Source: an uncultured Burkholderiales bacterium
GTDB taxonomy: Bacteria; Pseudomonadota; Gammaproteobacteria; Burkholderiales; Burkholderiaceae_C
NCBI GenBank assembly: GCA_903822825.1
Contig: CAIJQQ010000044.1
Coordinates: forward strand, 39,410 to 103,409
Length of the DNA: 64,000 nucleotides
Direction: 5' to 3'
Made by a program: the position numbers and the translations under genes. Every line of letters starts with the position of its first letter. Within the stretch, counting starts at the first letter, position 1. Of the stretch, positions 50,080-59,900 are shown in pieces. The notes below the pieces were generated by a model that saw only the letters and a list, made by a program, of their open reading frames with translations, had not been told where the DNA came from and did no database searches.

Positions 50080-51650
50080 GGCTTCTCCGGCGTGGGTAGT
50101 GATGGGGTGAGGCGTGTCCAGGCGGCCAACAGGGCGTAACTGCGAAAAGGTTGCCAGGCCTGGCCCATGTGCTCCAGCGCTTGGGTGGGCCGCGCCTCAG
50201 CACGCACCCCCAGTGCGTTTTGCAGGGCCACGTCCTGCACCGGCCAGGCGTCCTCCCAGTGCAGGGTGCGCATGGTCAAGTAATGGGCTGTCCAAGGGCC
50301 GATGCCGGGCAGGGCTTGCAGGGCGCTCAAGGTGGCGGCGACATCGCTGCCGGGTGCCAGGTGCAGTTGACCGCTGTCGACGGCCCGCGCCAGGGACTGG
50401 ATGGCGCGTTGGCGCTGGCGCACGATACCCAAGCTGCCCATTAGGGCGGCGTTTTCCTCGCGGGCCACGGTCGCCGCATCGGGGAAATGCCGATTCAGTT
50501 CAGGCCAGGGTGTCTGGCAGGGCAGGCCCAAGGCCTGCACCAGGCGCTCGCCCAGCGTGCGGGCGGCTTTGACGGTGATCTGTTGCCCGAGCACGGCGCG
50601 CACGGCCAGCTCAAAGCTGTCCAGCCCACCCGGGATGCGGATGCCGTGGGCCTGCGCAAAGTGGTGCCCAAGCACCGCATGCACGGCAGCCGGGTCGGCG
50701 TCCAGATCCAGCCACTGGCGCACCTGGGCCACCAACTCGGGTAGCACCGGCAAAAGGCTGGCGCTCGCTTGCAGCTGCACATGGGGCGAATCCGGCACCC
50801 AACCGACCACGATCCAGCCCGTGAGCGAAGTTGGCTGCGATGTCTTTGGATGCCAACGCACCGTTCTGTGCAGCTGGGCCTGCGTGCCTTCGCCTGTCCA
50901 GAGTTCAACACCTGGCAGCGAGCGGCTTTGCAAAAAGGCCCAGAGGTGTTCGCGCTGCAAGGGGGGGCGGTAGGCCAGCCGCAGTGTCACAGGTGCCCCG
51001 GGGTCGCGTGCCTTGGGACGCAGCTGGCGGGGCGTCAGCTGGTAATGCTGGGCAAAGCTGGCATTCATGCGCCGTGTCGAGCCAAAGCCGCTGAGGTGGG
51101 CGATCTCTGACGTGGGCAAGGGGCTGTCGTGCAGCCACTGTTTGGCGTGCAGCAGCCGCTGGGTCTGCAAATACTGCAAGGGTGAGACCTGCCAGTGCGT
51201 TTCAAACACGCGGCGCAGGTGCCGGTCGCTCACGCCCAATTGGGCGGCCAGTGTGGTCATGGCTGGCGCTTTGCCGCCTTGACGCAAAGCCTGGTCGAGG
51301 AGGCGGGCTGCCGCTTGCGCCAGGATGGCGCTGGCATCGGTGGTGGACCACCAGCGCTGGGCCGGAGCCAGTTCGGGGCGGCACTTGAGGCAAGGCCGGA
51401 AACCCGCTGCCTCGGCCTGGGTGGGTGTTTCAAAGAAGCGGCAGTTTTTTGGCAGAGGCAAACGCACCCGGCACACGGGACGGCAGTAAATGCCTGTGGA
51501 GCGCACCCCCATGAAGAACAGTCCGTCAAAGCGGGCATCCTTGTCCTGGAAGGCGCGGTAGCAGCGCTCTTCGTCGACGGGCTGACCGTACAGAAAAAGT
51601 TCCTGAGGGATGTGCATGTGGGGCATGTTAGTCGCAAAAAACGAAGGCAT
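50076..51650 (-). CDS. Ada-AlkA fusion: methyl-sensing regulator domain plus 3-methyladenine DNA glycosylase
   Basis: A 524-aa multidomain protein. Residues about 25-100 are the Ada zinc domain with IYCRPVCRVRLPLP and FRPCLKCRPE (four cysteines, one the phosphotriester methyl acceptor). Residues about 120-210 are an AraC-type helix-turn-helix pair. Residues about 220-510 are an AlkA glycosylase with LGQQITVKAARTLGERL, the helix-hairpin-helix LPGIGPWTAHYLTMR and WPVQDVALQ. It probably senses alkylation, activates the operon and excises methylated bases. Starts at 51650, 51626 or 51617 are possible. Confidence 0.9.
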   Translation of the reverse strand: MPSFFATNMPHMHIPQELFLYGQPVDEERCYRAFQDKDARFDGLFFMGVRSTGIYCRPVCRVRLPLPKNCRFFETPTQAEAAGFRPCLKCRPELAPAQRWWSTTDASAILAQAAARLLDQALRQGGKAPAMTTLAAQLGVSDRHLRRVFETHWQVSPLQYLQTQRLLHAKQWLHDSPLPTSEIAHLSGFGSTRRMNASFAQHYQLTPRQLRPKARDPGAPVTLRLAYRPPLQREHLWAFLQSRSLPGVELWTGEGTQAQLHRTVRWHPKTSQPTSLTGWIVVGWVPDSPHVQLQASASLLPVLPELVAQVRQWLDLDADPAAVHAVLGHHFAQAHGIRIPGGLDSFELAVRAVLGQQITVKAARTLGERLVQALGLPCQTPWPELNRHFPDAATVAREENAALMGSLGIVRQRQRAIQSLARAVDSGQLHLAPGSDVAATLSALQALPGIGPWTAHYLTMRTLHWEDAWPVQDVALQNALGVRAEARPTQALEHMGQAWQPFRSYALLAAWTRLTPSLPTPEKP

Positions 51651-51751
51651 GAGCCGTTTTCGGACATGCGGTTTCGAGCCTGTTTAGGAATGTTGGGCCG
51701 TCATTGACACCTACAATTGGCACTCATTCCTTGAGCACAAATGGGTTTCAC

Positions 51752-53155
51752 ATGCAAGTCACTGCCTCCATCTTCAAAGCCTACGACATCCGCGGTGTGG
51801 TGCCGTCCACGCTCAACGAGACGCTCGCCGAAGGCTTGGGCATGGCGTTTGGCACGCGCGCCCTGGCCGAAGGCCAAAAAACCGTGGCTGTGGGCCGCGA
51901 TGGGCGCCTGAGCGGCCCCGCGCTGTCGGCCGCGCTCATTCGCGGTCTGGTGGCGGCAGGCGTGCGCGTCATCGACGTGGGCCTGTGCACCACGCCCATG
52001 CTTTATTTCGCGGCCAACACCGCGTGCCAAAGCGGCATCCAGGTCACCGGAAGCCACAACCCCAAGGACTACAACGGCTTCAAGATGGTCTTGGCCGGGC
52101 GCGCCATTTACGGCGACGAGATCCAGGCCTTGCGCCAGACGATGGAAGCCGAGTCCTGGCTTTTGCAAGCGGGCGGCAGCGTCGAGCACCTGGACGTGCT
52201 GGCCGACTACACGCAGCGCATCGTGGGCGATGTCAAGCTCTCGCGCCCCATGAAGGTGGTGATCGATTCGGGCAACGGCATTGCCGGGGCCTCGGCACCG
52301 GGCATCTTCCGGGCGCTGGGCTGCGAGGTGATCGAGTTGTTCAGTGAAGTCGACGGCGAGTTCCCCAACCACCACCCCGACCCCAGCAAGCCTGAAAACC
52401 TGCAGGACCTGATCCGCACCCTGCAAAGTACCGATGCCGAACTGGGCCTGGCGTTTGACGGCGACGGCGACCGGTTGGGCATTGTGACCAAAGACGGCCA
52501 CAACATCTACCCCGACCGCCAGATGCAGCTCTTTGCCCAAGACGTGCTCACGCGCGTGCCCGGCGGCACCATCTTGTTTGATGTCAAGTGCTCGCAGCGC
52601 TTGGCCCCGGCCATCGAGGCGGCGGGTGGCCAAGCCCTGATGTTCAAGACCGGCCACTCCCTCATCAAGGCCAAGATGAAAGAAGTCGAGGCCGCAGGCG
52701 GCAAAGCCCCGCTGGGCGGCGAGATGAGTGGCCACATCTTTTTCAAGGAGCGCTGGTACGGCTTTGATGACGGCACCTACGCGGGTGCCCGCTTGCTCGA
52801 GATCGTGAGCCGTAGCCCAGACGCCAACGTGGTGCTCAATGCGCTGCCCAGCAGCTTCAGCACACCCGAGCTGAACGTGGCCTGCGCTGAGGGCGAGCCG
52901 CACACCGTGACCCGCGCCTTGCAGGCCAAAGCCGCGCACGCATTTTCTGCCCCGGCCCGGGTCTCTGACATCGACGGTCTGCGTGTGGACTGGCCCGATG
53001 GCTTTGGCCTGATCCGCGCGTCCAACACCACGCCCGTGCTGGTGCTGCGCTTTGAAGGCCAGACCGAAGCGGCCTTGCACCGCATCGAAGCCAACATGCT
53101 GGCGCTGCTGCGCGAAGTCAAACCCGATGCCCAAGTGGGCGCATCGGCCCACTGA
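51752..53155 (+). CDS. Phosphomannomutase/phosphoglucomutase
   Basis: A 467-aa alpha-D-phosphohexomutase with the phosphoserine loop QVTGSHNPKDYNGFKM, the magnesium loop AFDGDGDRLGIV, the sugar-binding GGEMSGHIFF and the phosphate-binding RASNTTPVLVLRFE. It interconverts mannose or glucose 1- and 6-phosphates for LPS and exopolysaccharide. The start MQVTASIFKAYDIRG at 51752 matches the family N-terminus. It is followed by waaA 7 bp later. Confidence 0.94.
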   Translation: MQVTASIFKAYDIRGVVPSTLNETLAEGLGMAFGTRALAEGQKTVAVGRDGRLSGPALSAALIRGLVAAGVRVIDVGLCTTPMLYFAANTACQSGIQVTGSHNPKDYNGFKMVLAGRAIYGDEIQALRQTMEAESWLLQAGGSVEHLDVLADYTQRIVGDVKLSRPMKVVIDSGNGIAGASAPGIFRALGCEVIELFSEVDGEFPNHHPDPSKPENLQDLIRTLQSTDAELGLAFDGDGDRLGIVTKDGHNIYPDRQMQLFAQDVLTRVPGGTILFDVKCSQRLAPAIEAAGGQALMFKTGHSLIKAKMKEVEAAGGKAPLGGEMSGHIFFKERWYGFDDGTYAGARLLEIVSRSPDANVVLNALPSSFSTPELNVACAEGEPHTVTRALQAKAAHAFSAPARVSDIDGLRVDWPDGFGLIRASNTTPVLVLRFEGQTEAALHRIEANMLALLREVKPDAQVGASAH

Positions 53156-53162
53156 CCAGGCC

Positions 53163-54449
53163 ATGCCAGGTTTGAGCCACGCGGTTTACAACGGGCTCGT
53201 TTGGGCGGCGCAGCCCCTGCTCCTGCGAAAGCTGGCGCGTCGTGCGGTGGCCGAACCGGGTTATGGCGTTGCTGTGGCTGAGCGGTTTGGCCACTACCCA
53301 CAGCCGCCTGAAACAGCCACTGAACTCGTCTGGGTGCATGCGGTGTCGCTCGGCGAGTCGCGGGCCGCAGGCTTGTTGATCCAGGCTTTGCGCGAAGCTG
53401 TGCCGGGTGTTCGCATTTTGCTCACCCACGGCACGGCCACTGGCCGCGCCGAAGGCCAGCGCCTTTTGCGAGCAGGGGATGTACAGGTCTGGCAACCCTG
53501 GGACACCCCCGCTGCGGTGCGGCGCTTTTTGCGGCATTTCCGCCCCCGTGCTGGCCTCTTGATGGAGACCGAAGTCTGGCCCAACCTGGTGCTGCAAAGC
53601 CGCGCTGAGGGTGTGCCGATGGCGCTGGTGAACGCCCGCATGAGCGAGAAGTCACTGCATTCTGCTTTGCGCTGGGCCAGCCTGATGCGGCCAACCTACG
53701 GCGCTTTGTCCGCCGTCTGGGCGCAGACCGAGGCCGATGCCGAACGGCTGCGCGCTTTGAGCGCCACGGTGCAGGCCATCACGGGCAACCTCAAGTTCGA
53801 TGCGCAGCCCGACGGCGCGCAGTGCGCGCAGGCTCTGGCCTGGCGCGCGGGTTGGCAGCGGCCTGTGCTGATGCTGGCCAGCAGCCGCGAGGGTGAAGAA
53901 GCGCAATGGCTTGAAGCGGTGCGCGCCTTGCCCGAGGCCCTGCGTTCGGTCCAATGGCTGATCGTGCCGCGCCACCCACAGCGGGTGGATGGGGTGGAGC
54001 GCTTGTTCGTCGAGGCGGGCCTCACGGTGTCGCGCCGCAGCAGGTGGTCAGTGGACGGCCCACTGGGCACCGCAATTCAGTCCGATGTCTGGTTGGGCGA
54101 CAGCCTGGGCGAGATGGCGCTTTACTACAGCCTGGCCGACGCGGCCTTGCTGGGGGGCAGCTTTGCGCCTTGGGGTGGCCAGAACCTGATCGAGGCCGCT
54201 GCCTGTGCCTGCCCGTTGTTCATGGGGCCGCACACCTTCAACTTTGCCGAAGTGGCGCAGCAAGCCGTGGCCGAAGGGGCCGCCCGGCGCGTGCCGGACA
54301 TGGCGCAGGCGTTGCAGCAAGCTTGCGCTGCCGTGGCAGACGCTGGGGCCATGCAAGCGTGGCGAACGCAGGCTTTGTCGTTCACACAAGCGCACAAGGG
54401 CGCAGCCCGGCGCGTGGTCGCGCTGGTGCAGGAATTGTCGGGTTTGTAG
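53163..54449 (+). CDS. waaA: 3-deoxy-D-manno-octulosonic acid (Kdo) transferase
   Basis: A 428-aa GT30 glycosyltransferase with an N-terminal hydrophobic segment, WVHAVSLGESRAA, MMETEVWPN-type LLMETEVWPNLV and the C-terminal GGSFAPWGGQNLIEAAACACPLFMGPHTFNF region. It attaches Kdo to lipid A on the cytoplasmic face of the inner membrane. It starts 7 bp after the phosphohexomutase gene and ends at a REPIN-like repeat. Confidence 0.95.
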   Translation: MPGLSHAVYNGLVWAAQPLLLRKLARRAVAEPGYGVAVAERFGHYPQPPETATELVWVHAVSLGESRAAGLLIQALREAVPGVRILLTHGTATGRAEGQRLLRAGDVQVWQPWDTPAAVRRFLRHFRPRAGLLMETEVWPNLVLQSRAEGVPMALVNARMSEKSLHSALRWASLMRPTYGALSAVWAQTEADAERLRALSATVQAITGNLKFDAQPDGAQCAQALAWRAGWQRPVLMLASSREGEEAQWLEAVRALPEALRSVQWLIVPRHPQRVDGVERLFVEAGLTVSRRSRWSVDGPLGTAIQSDVWLGDSLGEMALYYSLADAALLGGSFAPWGGQNLIEAAACACPLFMGPHTFNFAEVAQQAVAEGAARRVPDMAQALQQACAAVADAGAMQAWRTQALSFTQAHKGAARRVVALVQELSGL

Positions 54450-54477
54450 GCGCGCGGCCCTGCGGCAAAGTGGATCT

Positions 54478-54561
54478 TGTAGGAGCCGCACCCTCGCGGC
54501 GATGCGGCCCATGCAGGCCGCGAGCTTCATCCCACCATCGGCCCGAGGGCGGGCCTCCTAC
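54478..54561. repeat. REPIN-like inverted repeat 4 (between waaA and tolC)
   Basis: Unit 54478-54505 (TTGTAGGAGCCGCACCCTCG plus CGGCGATGC) faces a diverged inverted unit at 54533-54561 ending GGGCCTCCTAC. It lies between two convergent genes, the usual place for REP elements, and can serve as a shared transcript end. Confidence 0.8.
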
Positions 54562-54569
54562 CGCAGCGC

Positions 54570-55934
54570 TCAGGGCGCCAGCAGGCTGTTGATGTTGGCC
54601 ATGTCTTCGGCCTTGAGCACGCCTGCGGCCTGGCGCAGCTTGAGCTGGCCGACCAACACGTCGTAACGGGCTTTGGCCAAATCGCGTTTGGTTTGGTAGA
54701 GCTGGCTTTGGCTGTTGAGCACGTCGATGTTGATGCGCACACCCACTTGGTAACCCAGCTTGTTGGCATCCAATGCCACTTGGCTGGAGCTTTCAGCCGC
54801 TTCGTAGGCCTTGACCTGGCCGAGACCCGATTGCAGGCCCAGGAATGCTGTGCGGGTGGCCTGGGCCACTTGTCGCTGCGCGCCTTCAAAGTCGATGCGG
54901 GCTTTTTCCTCGAGGGCCACGGTCTCGCGCAAGCGGTTTTGGGTGGCCAGACCTGCAAACAAAGGCAGGTTCAAGCTCAACCCCGCGCTGGACACGGTGA
55001 CTTGGTTGGAGTTGCTGCCCAGGTTGGTGGTGGACGTGCCGTTCAGGTTCTTTTGGACGTTGTAGCCGAGCGTCAAATCGACGGTGGGTTTGTGGCCGGC
55101 CATGGCTTTTTCGGACTCCAGCTTGGCAATGTCCAGGTTGGCCTTGGCCAACAAGATGCTGGGGTGGGCTTGCTCGCTTTGGACGATCCAGCCGTCAACG
55201 CCATTGGCTTCGACGCCAGGCAGGGTCGTGTTGAGTTTCAGGCGCAGCGGCGTGAGGCCGTTTTTGCCGACCAACAATTCGAGCGCGACTTTTTTCACAC
55301 GCAGGTCATTGTCGGCCGCGATTTCTTGGGCGATCACCAGGTCATAGCGCGCTTGGGCTTCGCGCGTGTCGGTGATGGTGGCGGTGCCCACTTCGAAGTT
55401 GCGCTTGGCGCTGGCCAATTGCTCGGCCACGGCGGTCTTTTGCGCTTGCACAAAGGTCAGGCTGTCTTGCGAGGCCAGCACGTCAAAGTAAGCTTGGCTC
55501 ACCCGCACGATCAGGTCCTGCTCTGCTTGGCTGAGCGAAGCCTGGGCGGCATCCAGCCCTTTTTGGCTTTGCTGGTACACCGCCAAGTTGGCTGGGCGGT
55601 ACAGCGGTTGGGTGGCGTTCACGCCCGCAGTTTGCGTCGTGTAGGCGCGGTTGGACAAGGCGGGGTTGTAGGGCGTCAGGTCAAAGTTGGAGCGCGTGGC
55701 ACCCGCCGAGAAGCCGATTTGCGGCAGCAGCTGCGCCTTGCCCTGGTCGGCTTTGGCCAGGTTGGCGTCGTATTGCGACTTGGCCGACTGGAAGCTGGCG
55801 TCATAGCCCTTGGCCAGGTTGTACAGGTCCACCAGGCTTTGCGCCTGGCTGCTGCCGGCAAAGGCCAGCGACAACACCAAGCTCAGGGGCAGTTGGCGAA
55901 ACAGGGATGAGGGGCGGGACAGCAGCATGGACAT
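54570..55934 (-). CDS. tolC: TolC-family outer-membrane efflux protein
   Basis: A 454-aa protein with a signal peptide (LPLSLVLSLAFAGSSQAQS, cleavage near residue 31) and two coiled-coil repeats, with SQAYFDVLASQDSLTFVQAQ and YQVGVRINIDVLNSQSQLYQ, typical of TolC. It forms the outer-membrane tunnel for tripartite efflux and type I secretion. It could serve both the RND pump nearby and the CvaA-like exporter at the window end. It follows the rhodanese gene by 38 bp. Confidence 0.93.
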   Translation of the reverse strand: MSMLLSRPSSLFRQLPLSLVLSLAFAGSSQAQSLVDLYNLAKGYDASFQSAKSQYDANLAKADQGKAQLLPQIGFSAGATRSNFDLTPYNPALSNRAYTTQTAGVNATQPLYRPANLAVYQQSQKGLDAAQASLSQAEQDLIVRVSQAYFDVLASQDSLTFVQAQKTAVAEQLASAKRNFEVGTATITDTREAQARYDLVIAQEIAADNDLRVKKVALELLVGKNGLTPLRLKLNTTLPGVEANGVDGWIVQSEQAHPSILLAKANLDIAKLESEKAMAGHKPTVDLTLGYNVQKNLNGTSTTNLGSNSNQVTVSSAGLSLNLPLFAGLATQNRLRETVALEEKARIDFEGAQRQVAQATRTAFLGLQSGLGQVKAYEAAESSSQVALDANKLGYQVGVRINIDVLNSQSQLYQTKRDLAKARYDVLVGQLKLRQAAGVLKAEDMANINSLLAP

Positions 55935-55972
55935 CTTTCTTGTAAACCTGAAAAAAGCTCAGTGATTGGAGC

Positions 55973-56302
55973 TCAATAAACGGGAATCTGGGGGTCGACC
56001 TGCGCCGACCAAGCGTGGATGCCGCCTGCGACATTCACCACTTCGTAGCCGTGACCGGCCAGAAAGTGGGCCACTTGCATGCTGCGGCCACCGTGGTGAC
56101 ACAGGCAGGCGATGGGTCGGGTGCGGTCCAGTTCGTCCAGCCGCGCCGGGATGGTTTGCATGGGCATGTGCAGCAAGTCCAACTCGGGTGCGGTGGCGCT
56201 GGCGGTTTGCAGCTCCCAGTCTTCACGTACGTCCAGCAACACCGGGCGTTGCGCCTGGGCGCTGGCCCACTGCACCAATTGAGAGGGGTTGATTTGATGC
56301 AT
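55973..56302 (-). CDS. Rhodanese-domain protein
   Basis: A 109-aa single rhodanese domain with LLDVREDWELQ and the active-site loop ACLCHHGGRSMQVAHFL, in which the second cysteine would carry the persulfide. It probably transfers sulfane sulfur in the cytoplasm; the acceptor is unknown. It lies 3 bp after pcm and before tolC, an order seen often in Burkholderiales. Confidence 0.9.
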   Translation of the reverse strand: MHQINPSQLVQWASAQAQRPVLLDVREDWELQTASATAPELDLLHMPMQTIPARLDELDRTRPIACLCHHGGRSMQVAHFLAGHGYEVVNVAGGIHAWSAQVDPQIPVY

Positions 56303-56305
56303 GGT

Positions 56306-56959
56306 TCAGAAAGAGAAATGTGATGGCTCGGCAAAGCCGCTCAATCGGGCGGTGTTCGCGTCCCAGGGCTGGGTGGTGGCGAAGGCGTTGTCGCTGGTGC
56401 GGGTCACCACGGTGGCGCGCATCATGGGCTCGTGGCCCACGATGGCGACCAAACGACCGCCCACTTTGAGTTGGGCCAGCAGGGTTTGCGGCACTTCGGC
56501 CACCGAGCCTGACAGCAAAATGGCGTCAAACGGGCCGTCAGCGGCAGAGCCTTGGCTCCCGTTGGCGTTGCGCACGGTGACGTTGTTCACGCCGGCTTTG
56601 TAGAGGTTCTTTTGAGCTTGCGCGGCAAGATCAGCGTCCAGTTCCAGGCTCAGCACACTGTCGGCCTGGTGGGCCAGCAGCGCGGCCATGAAGCCCGAGC
56701 CGGTGCCCACTTCGAGGACTTTGTCGGTTTTTTGAAGGGCCAGGTCTTGCAGCAAGCGCGCTTGCACGCGGGGGGCCAGCATGACTCGGCCCTTGCCCAG
56801 GGGGATTTCCATGTCGACAAAGGCCAGGGCCTTGTGGGCCAGGGGCACGAAGTCTTCGCGGCGAACGACCGACAACAAGGCCAGCACCTGAGGGTCCAAG
56901 ACCTCCCAGGGGCGAATCTGCTGTTCGATCATGTTGAAGCGGGCTTGGTTCATGTCCAT
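56306..56959 (-). CDS. pcm: Protein-L-isoaspartate O-methyltransferase family
   Basis: A 217-aa SAM-dependent methyltransferase with LEVGTGSGFMAALLAH (SAM-binding motif I) preceded by RVMLAPRVQARLLQDLAL, where the usual MISQP is replaced by APRVQA, so the target may differ from classical isoaspartyl repair. The start MDMNQARFNMIEQQIRPW at 56959 matches this subgroup. It is followed 3 bp later by the rhodanese gene. Confidence 0.85.
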   Translation of the reverse strand: MDMNQARFNMIEQQIRPWEVLDPQVLALLSVVRREDFVPLAHKALAFVDMEIPLGKGRVMLAPRVQARLLQDLALQKTDKVLEVGTGSGFMAALLAHQADSVLSLELDADLAAQAQKNLYKAGVNNVTVRNANGSQGSAADGPFDAILLSGSVAEVPQTLLAQLKVGGRLVAIVGHEPMMRATVVTRTSDNAFATTQPWDANTARLSGFAEPSHFSF

Positions 56960-56997
56960 GTTTGACTCTGAGGGGAAATTGGGAAGTGGGCCCGATT

Positions 56998-59900
56998 TTA
57001 CTGTCGGGGGGATGCGTCGGGGTGGCTGGCTGGCGCAGGTGCAGATGTCAGGCCCATTTTGCGTCGCACCCATTGCGCCAGGTCATCCATGTAGCAGTAC
57101 ACCACGGGCACCACCACCAGCGTCAGCAGTGACGAGGTGATGACCCCGCCGATCACAGCCTGGCCCATGGGGGCACGTTGTTCTGAGCCCTCGGTCAGGG
57201 CAAAAGCCAGCGGCACCATGCCAAAAATCATGGCCAAAGTGGTCATCAAGATGGGGCGCAGTCGCACCCGGGCGGCCAGCAGCAGCGCTTCATTGCGTTC
57301 CATGCCATCCTCGCGGGCGCGGATGGCAAAGTCCACCAGCAAGATGGCGTTCTTGGTCACCAGGCCCATCAGCATGATCACGCCGATGATCGAGAACATC
57401 GACAAAGTGGAGCGGAAGGCCATCAAGGCCAACACCACGCCGATCAGGGTCAGGGGCAGGGCGGTCATCAGGGCCAGCGGCTGCAAAAAACTCTTGAACT
57501 GGCTGGCCAGGATCATGTAGATGAAGATCACGGCCATGGCCAATGCCGAAATGGCGTAGCCAAAGGACTCGGCCATGTTCTTGGTCGAGCCACCAAACTG
57601 GTAGCGGTAACCCGGGGGCAATTGGATGCTGTCCATGGTCTTGCGAACGTCGGCGGAAATTTCACCCGCAGCCCGCCCATAGGCATTGGCGTTGATGGCC
57701 ACTTCACGCAGCAGGTCGCGGCGGTTGATCTGGTTGGAGCCCGAGGATTCGGTGACTTTGGCCACTTGGCCCAGTCGGACTGTGCGCTGCGCGCCATCGA
57801 CCGCAGAGGTCACAGCAAAAGGCAGGCGTTCCAGGTCTTGCGGGGCGTTGCGACTTTCGGGGGCCAGGCGCACATTCACGTCATAGGTCTGGTCATCGGG
57901 TGCACGCCAGTTGCCCACGGTTTGCCCGGCCACCAGGGTGCGCAAGGGGCCAGCCAGCTGGCCTGTGCCCAGCCCCAGGTCAGCGGCCGAGGCGCGCTGC
58001 ACCTCCACACGCAAGGTGGGTTTGTTGGCTTTCACGCTGGAGTCCAGGTCCACGAGGCCAGGGATGCTGCGGACCTTCTCCATGACCTGACGGGCCAGCC
58101 GCTCGAGTTCGCGTTGGTCTGGGCCTTGCAGTGAAAACTCGATCTGTTTGTTGCCACCGACCGAGTCCAGCAAACCGGCATGCGTGACCGTGACGCCCGG
58201 CACCCTGGCCAGGCGATCGCGCAACGCAGCAGACATCTGGTCCACATTGCGGCTGCGTTGTTTGCGGTCGATCAGCCGCACGTAGATGCTGGTGCTGTTT
58301 TTGCCCAAGGCATTGCCTGTGTTGAGCGTGGCCAGGGTGTACCTGACCTCGGGGAACTCGCGGATGATGGCTTCCACTTGGCGCGTTTTGGCTTCGGTCG
58401 CCTCGATCGAGCTGCCGACAGGCGTCTGGAAATTCACGTAGGTTTCTGAGAAGTCGGCCTTGGGCACGAACTCGGTGCCGACAAAGCGGACCATGAAAAT
58501 GCTCAACACAAAGATGCCAATGGCCAGGAGCACCGTCTTGCGTTTGTGCACCAAAGACCAAGCCAGGATGGTCTGGTAACCCTCGGCCAGCCGCTCGGTG
58601 GACTGGTCAAACCAATGCGTGACTCGCCCAATGGTCTTGTCGTAGAACGTGACTGGCGCGTGCTGCTTGCCGTGGGCCTCGATGCTCGGGTCGTGCCAGA
58701 TGCTCGAGAGCATCGGGTCGAGCGTGAAGCTGACGAACATTGAAATCATCACGGCTGCAACGATGGTGATGCCGAACTCGTGGAAGAACTTGCCGATGAT
58801 GCCTTCCATGAAGCCAATGGGCAAAAACACCGCCACGATGGACAAGGTGGTGGCCAGCACGGCCAGACCGATTTCTTGTGTGCCGTCGAGCGATGCGTTG
58901 TATGCGTCCTTGCCCATCTGCACATGGCGCACGATGTTCTCGCGCACCACGATGGCGTCGTCGATCAAGAGGCCCACGCACAGGCTCAGGGCCATCAGCG
59001 TGACCATGTTGATGGTGAAACCGAACATCTGCATGAACATGAACGTGCCGATGATCGAGATCGGCAGCGTCAGGCCCGTGATAACGGTCGAGCGCCAGGA
59101 GTTGAGGAACAAGAACACGATCAGCACCGTCAGCGCAGCGCCCTCGATCAGGGTGCGGCGCACGTTGTCCACCGCCACGCGGATGGGACGAGAGCCATCG
59201 GCGATGGGCTCAAGGCGGATGCCGGGCGGCACTTGACCCTTCATCTCGGCGAGGGTCTTGACCAAGCCGTCGATCACGTCGATGGTGTTTTCGTCCTGCG
59301 CCTTCTGAATGGCCAGCAGCAGCGTGCGCTGGCCGTTGTACAGGGCCAAGGTCTCGATCTCTTGCGCGCCATCCTGCACACGCGCCACCTGCGACAGGCG
59401 AATCGAAGTGCTGCCTTTGCGGGCCACGATGATCCGGCCAAAGTCTTCGGGCCTGAGCATGCGCGACTCGACTTGCACCATGCGCTCTTGCTCGATGGAG
59501 CGGATCGCTCCCACGGGCAAGTCCTGGTTTTCGTTGCGCACCGCATTGACCACTTGGTCAGCGGTCACGCCCAGCGCTTCCATGGCGTCGGGCAAAAGGT
59601 ACAGGTTGATCTCGCGGCGTGTGCCTCCCACCAGCGTGACCGAGCCCACGCCGCGCACATTTTCGAGCCGTTTTTTGAGCACCTGCTCGGACCAGTTGGT
59701 CAGCTCCACACCGCTGGGTGCCTTGCCGTTGACAGCTTCGGGCACCACCGCCAGCGACCAGATGGACCGGGCCGAGGGGTCAAACCGCAGGACGCGGGGC
59801 TCCTTGACTTCGGTGCGCAGGTTGGGCCGGATGGCGGCCACTTTTTCACGCACGTCTTCGGCCGCCTTGCGCCCATCTATTTGAAGCTGAAACTCGATCA

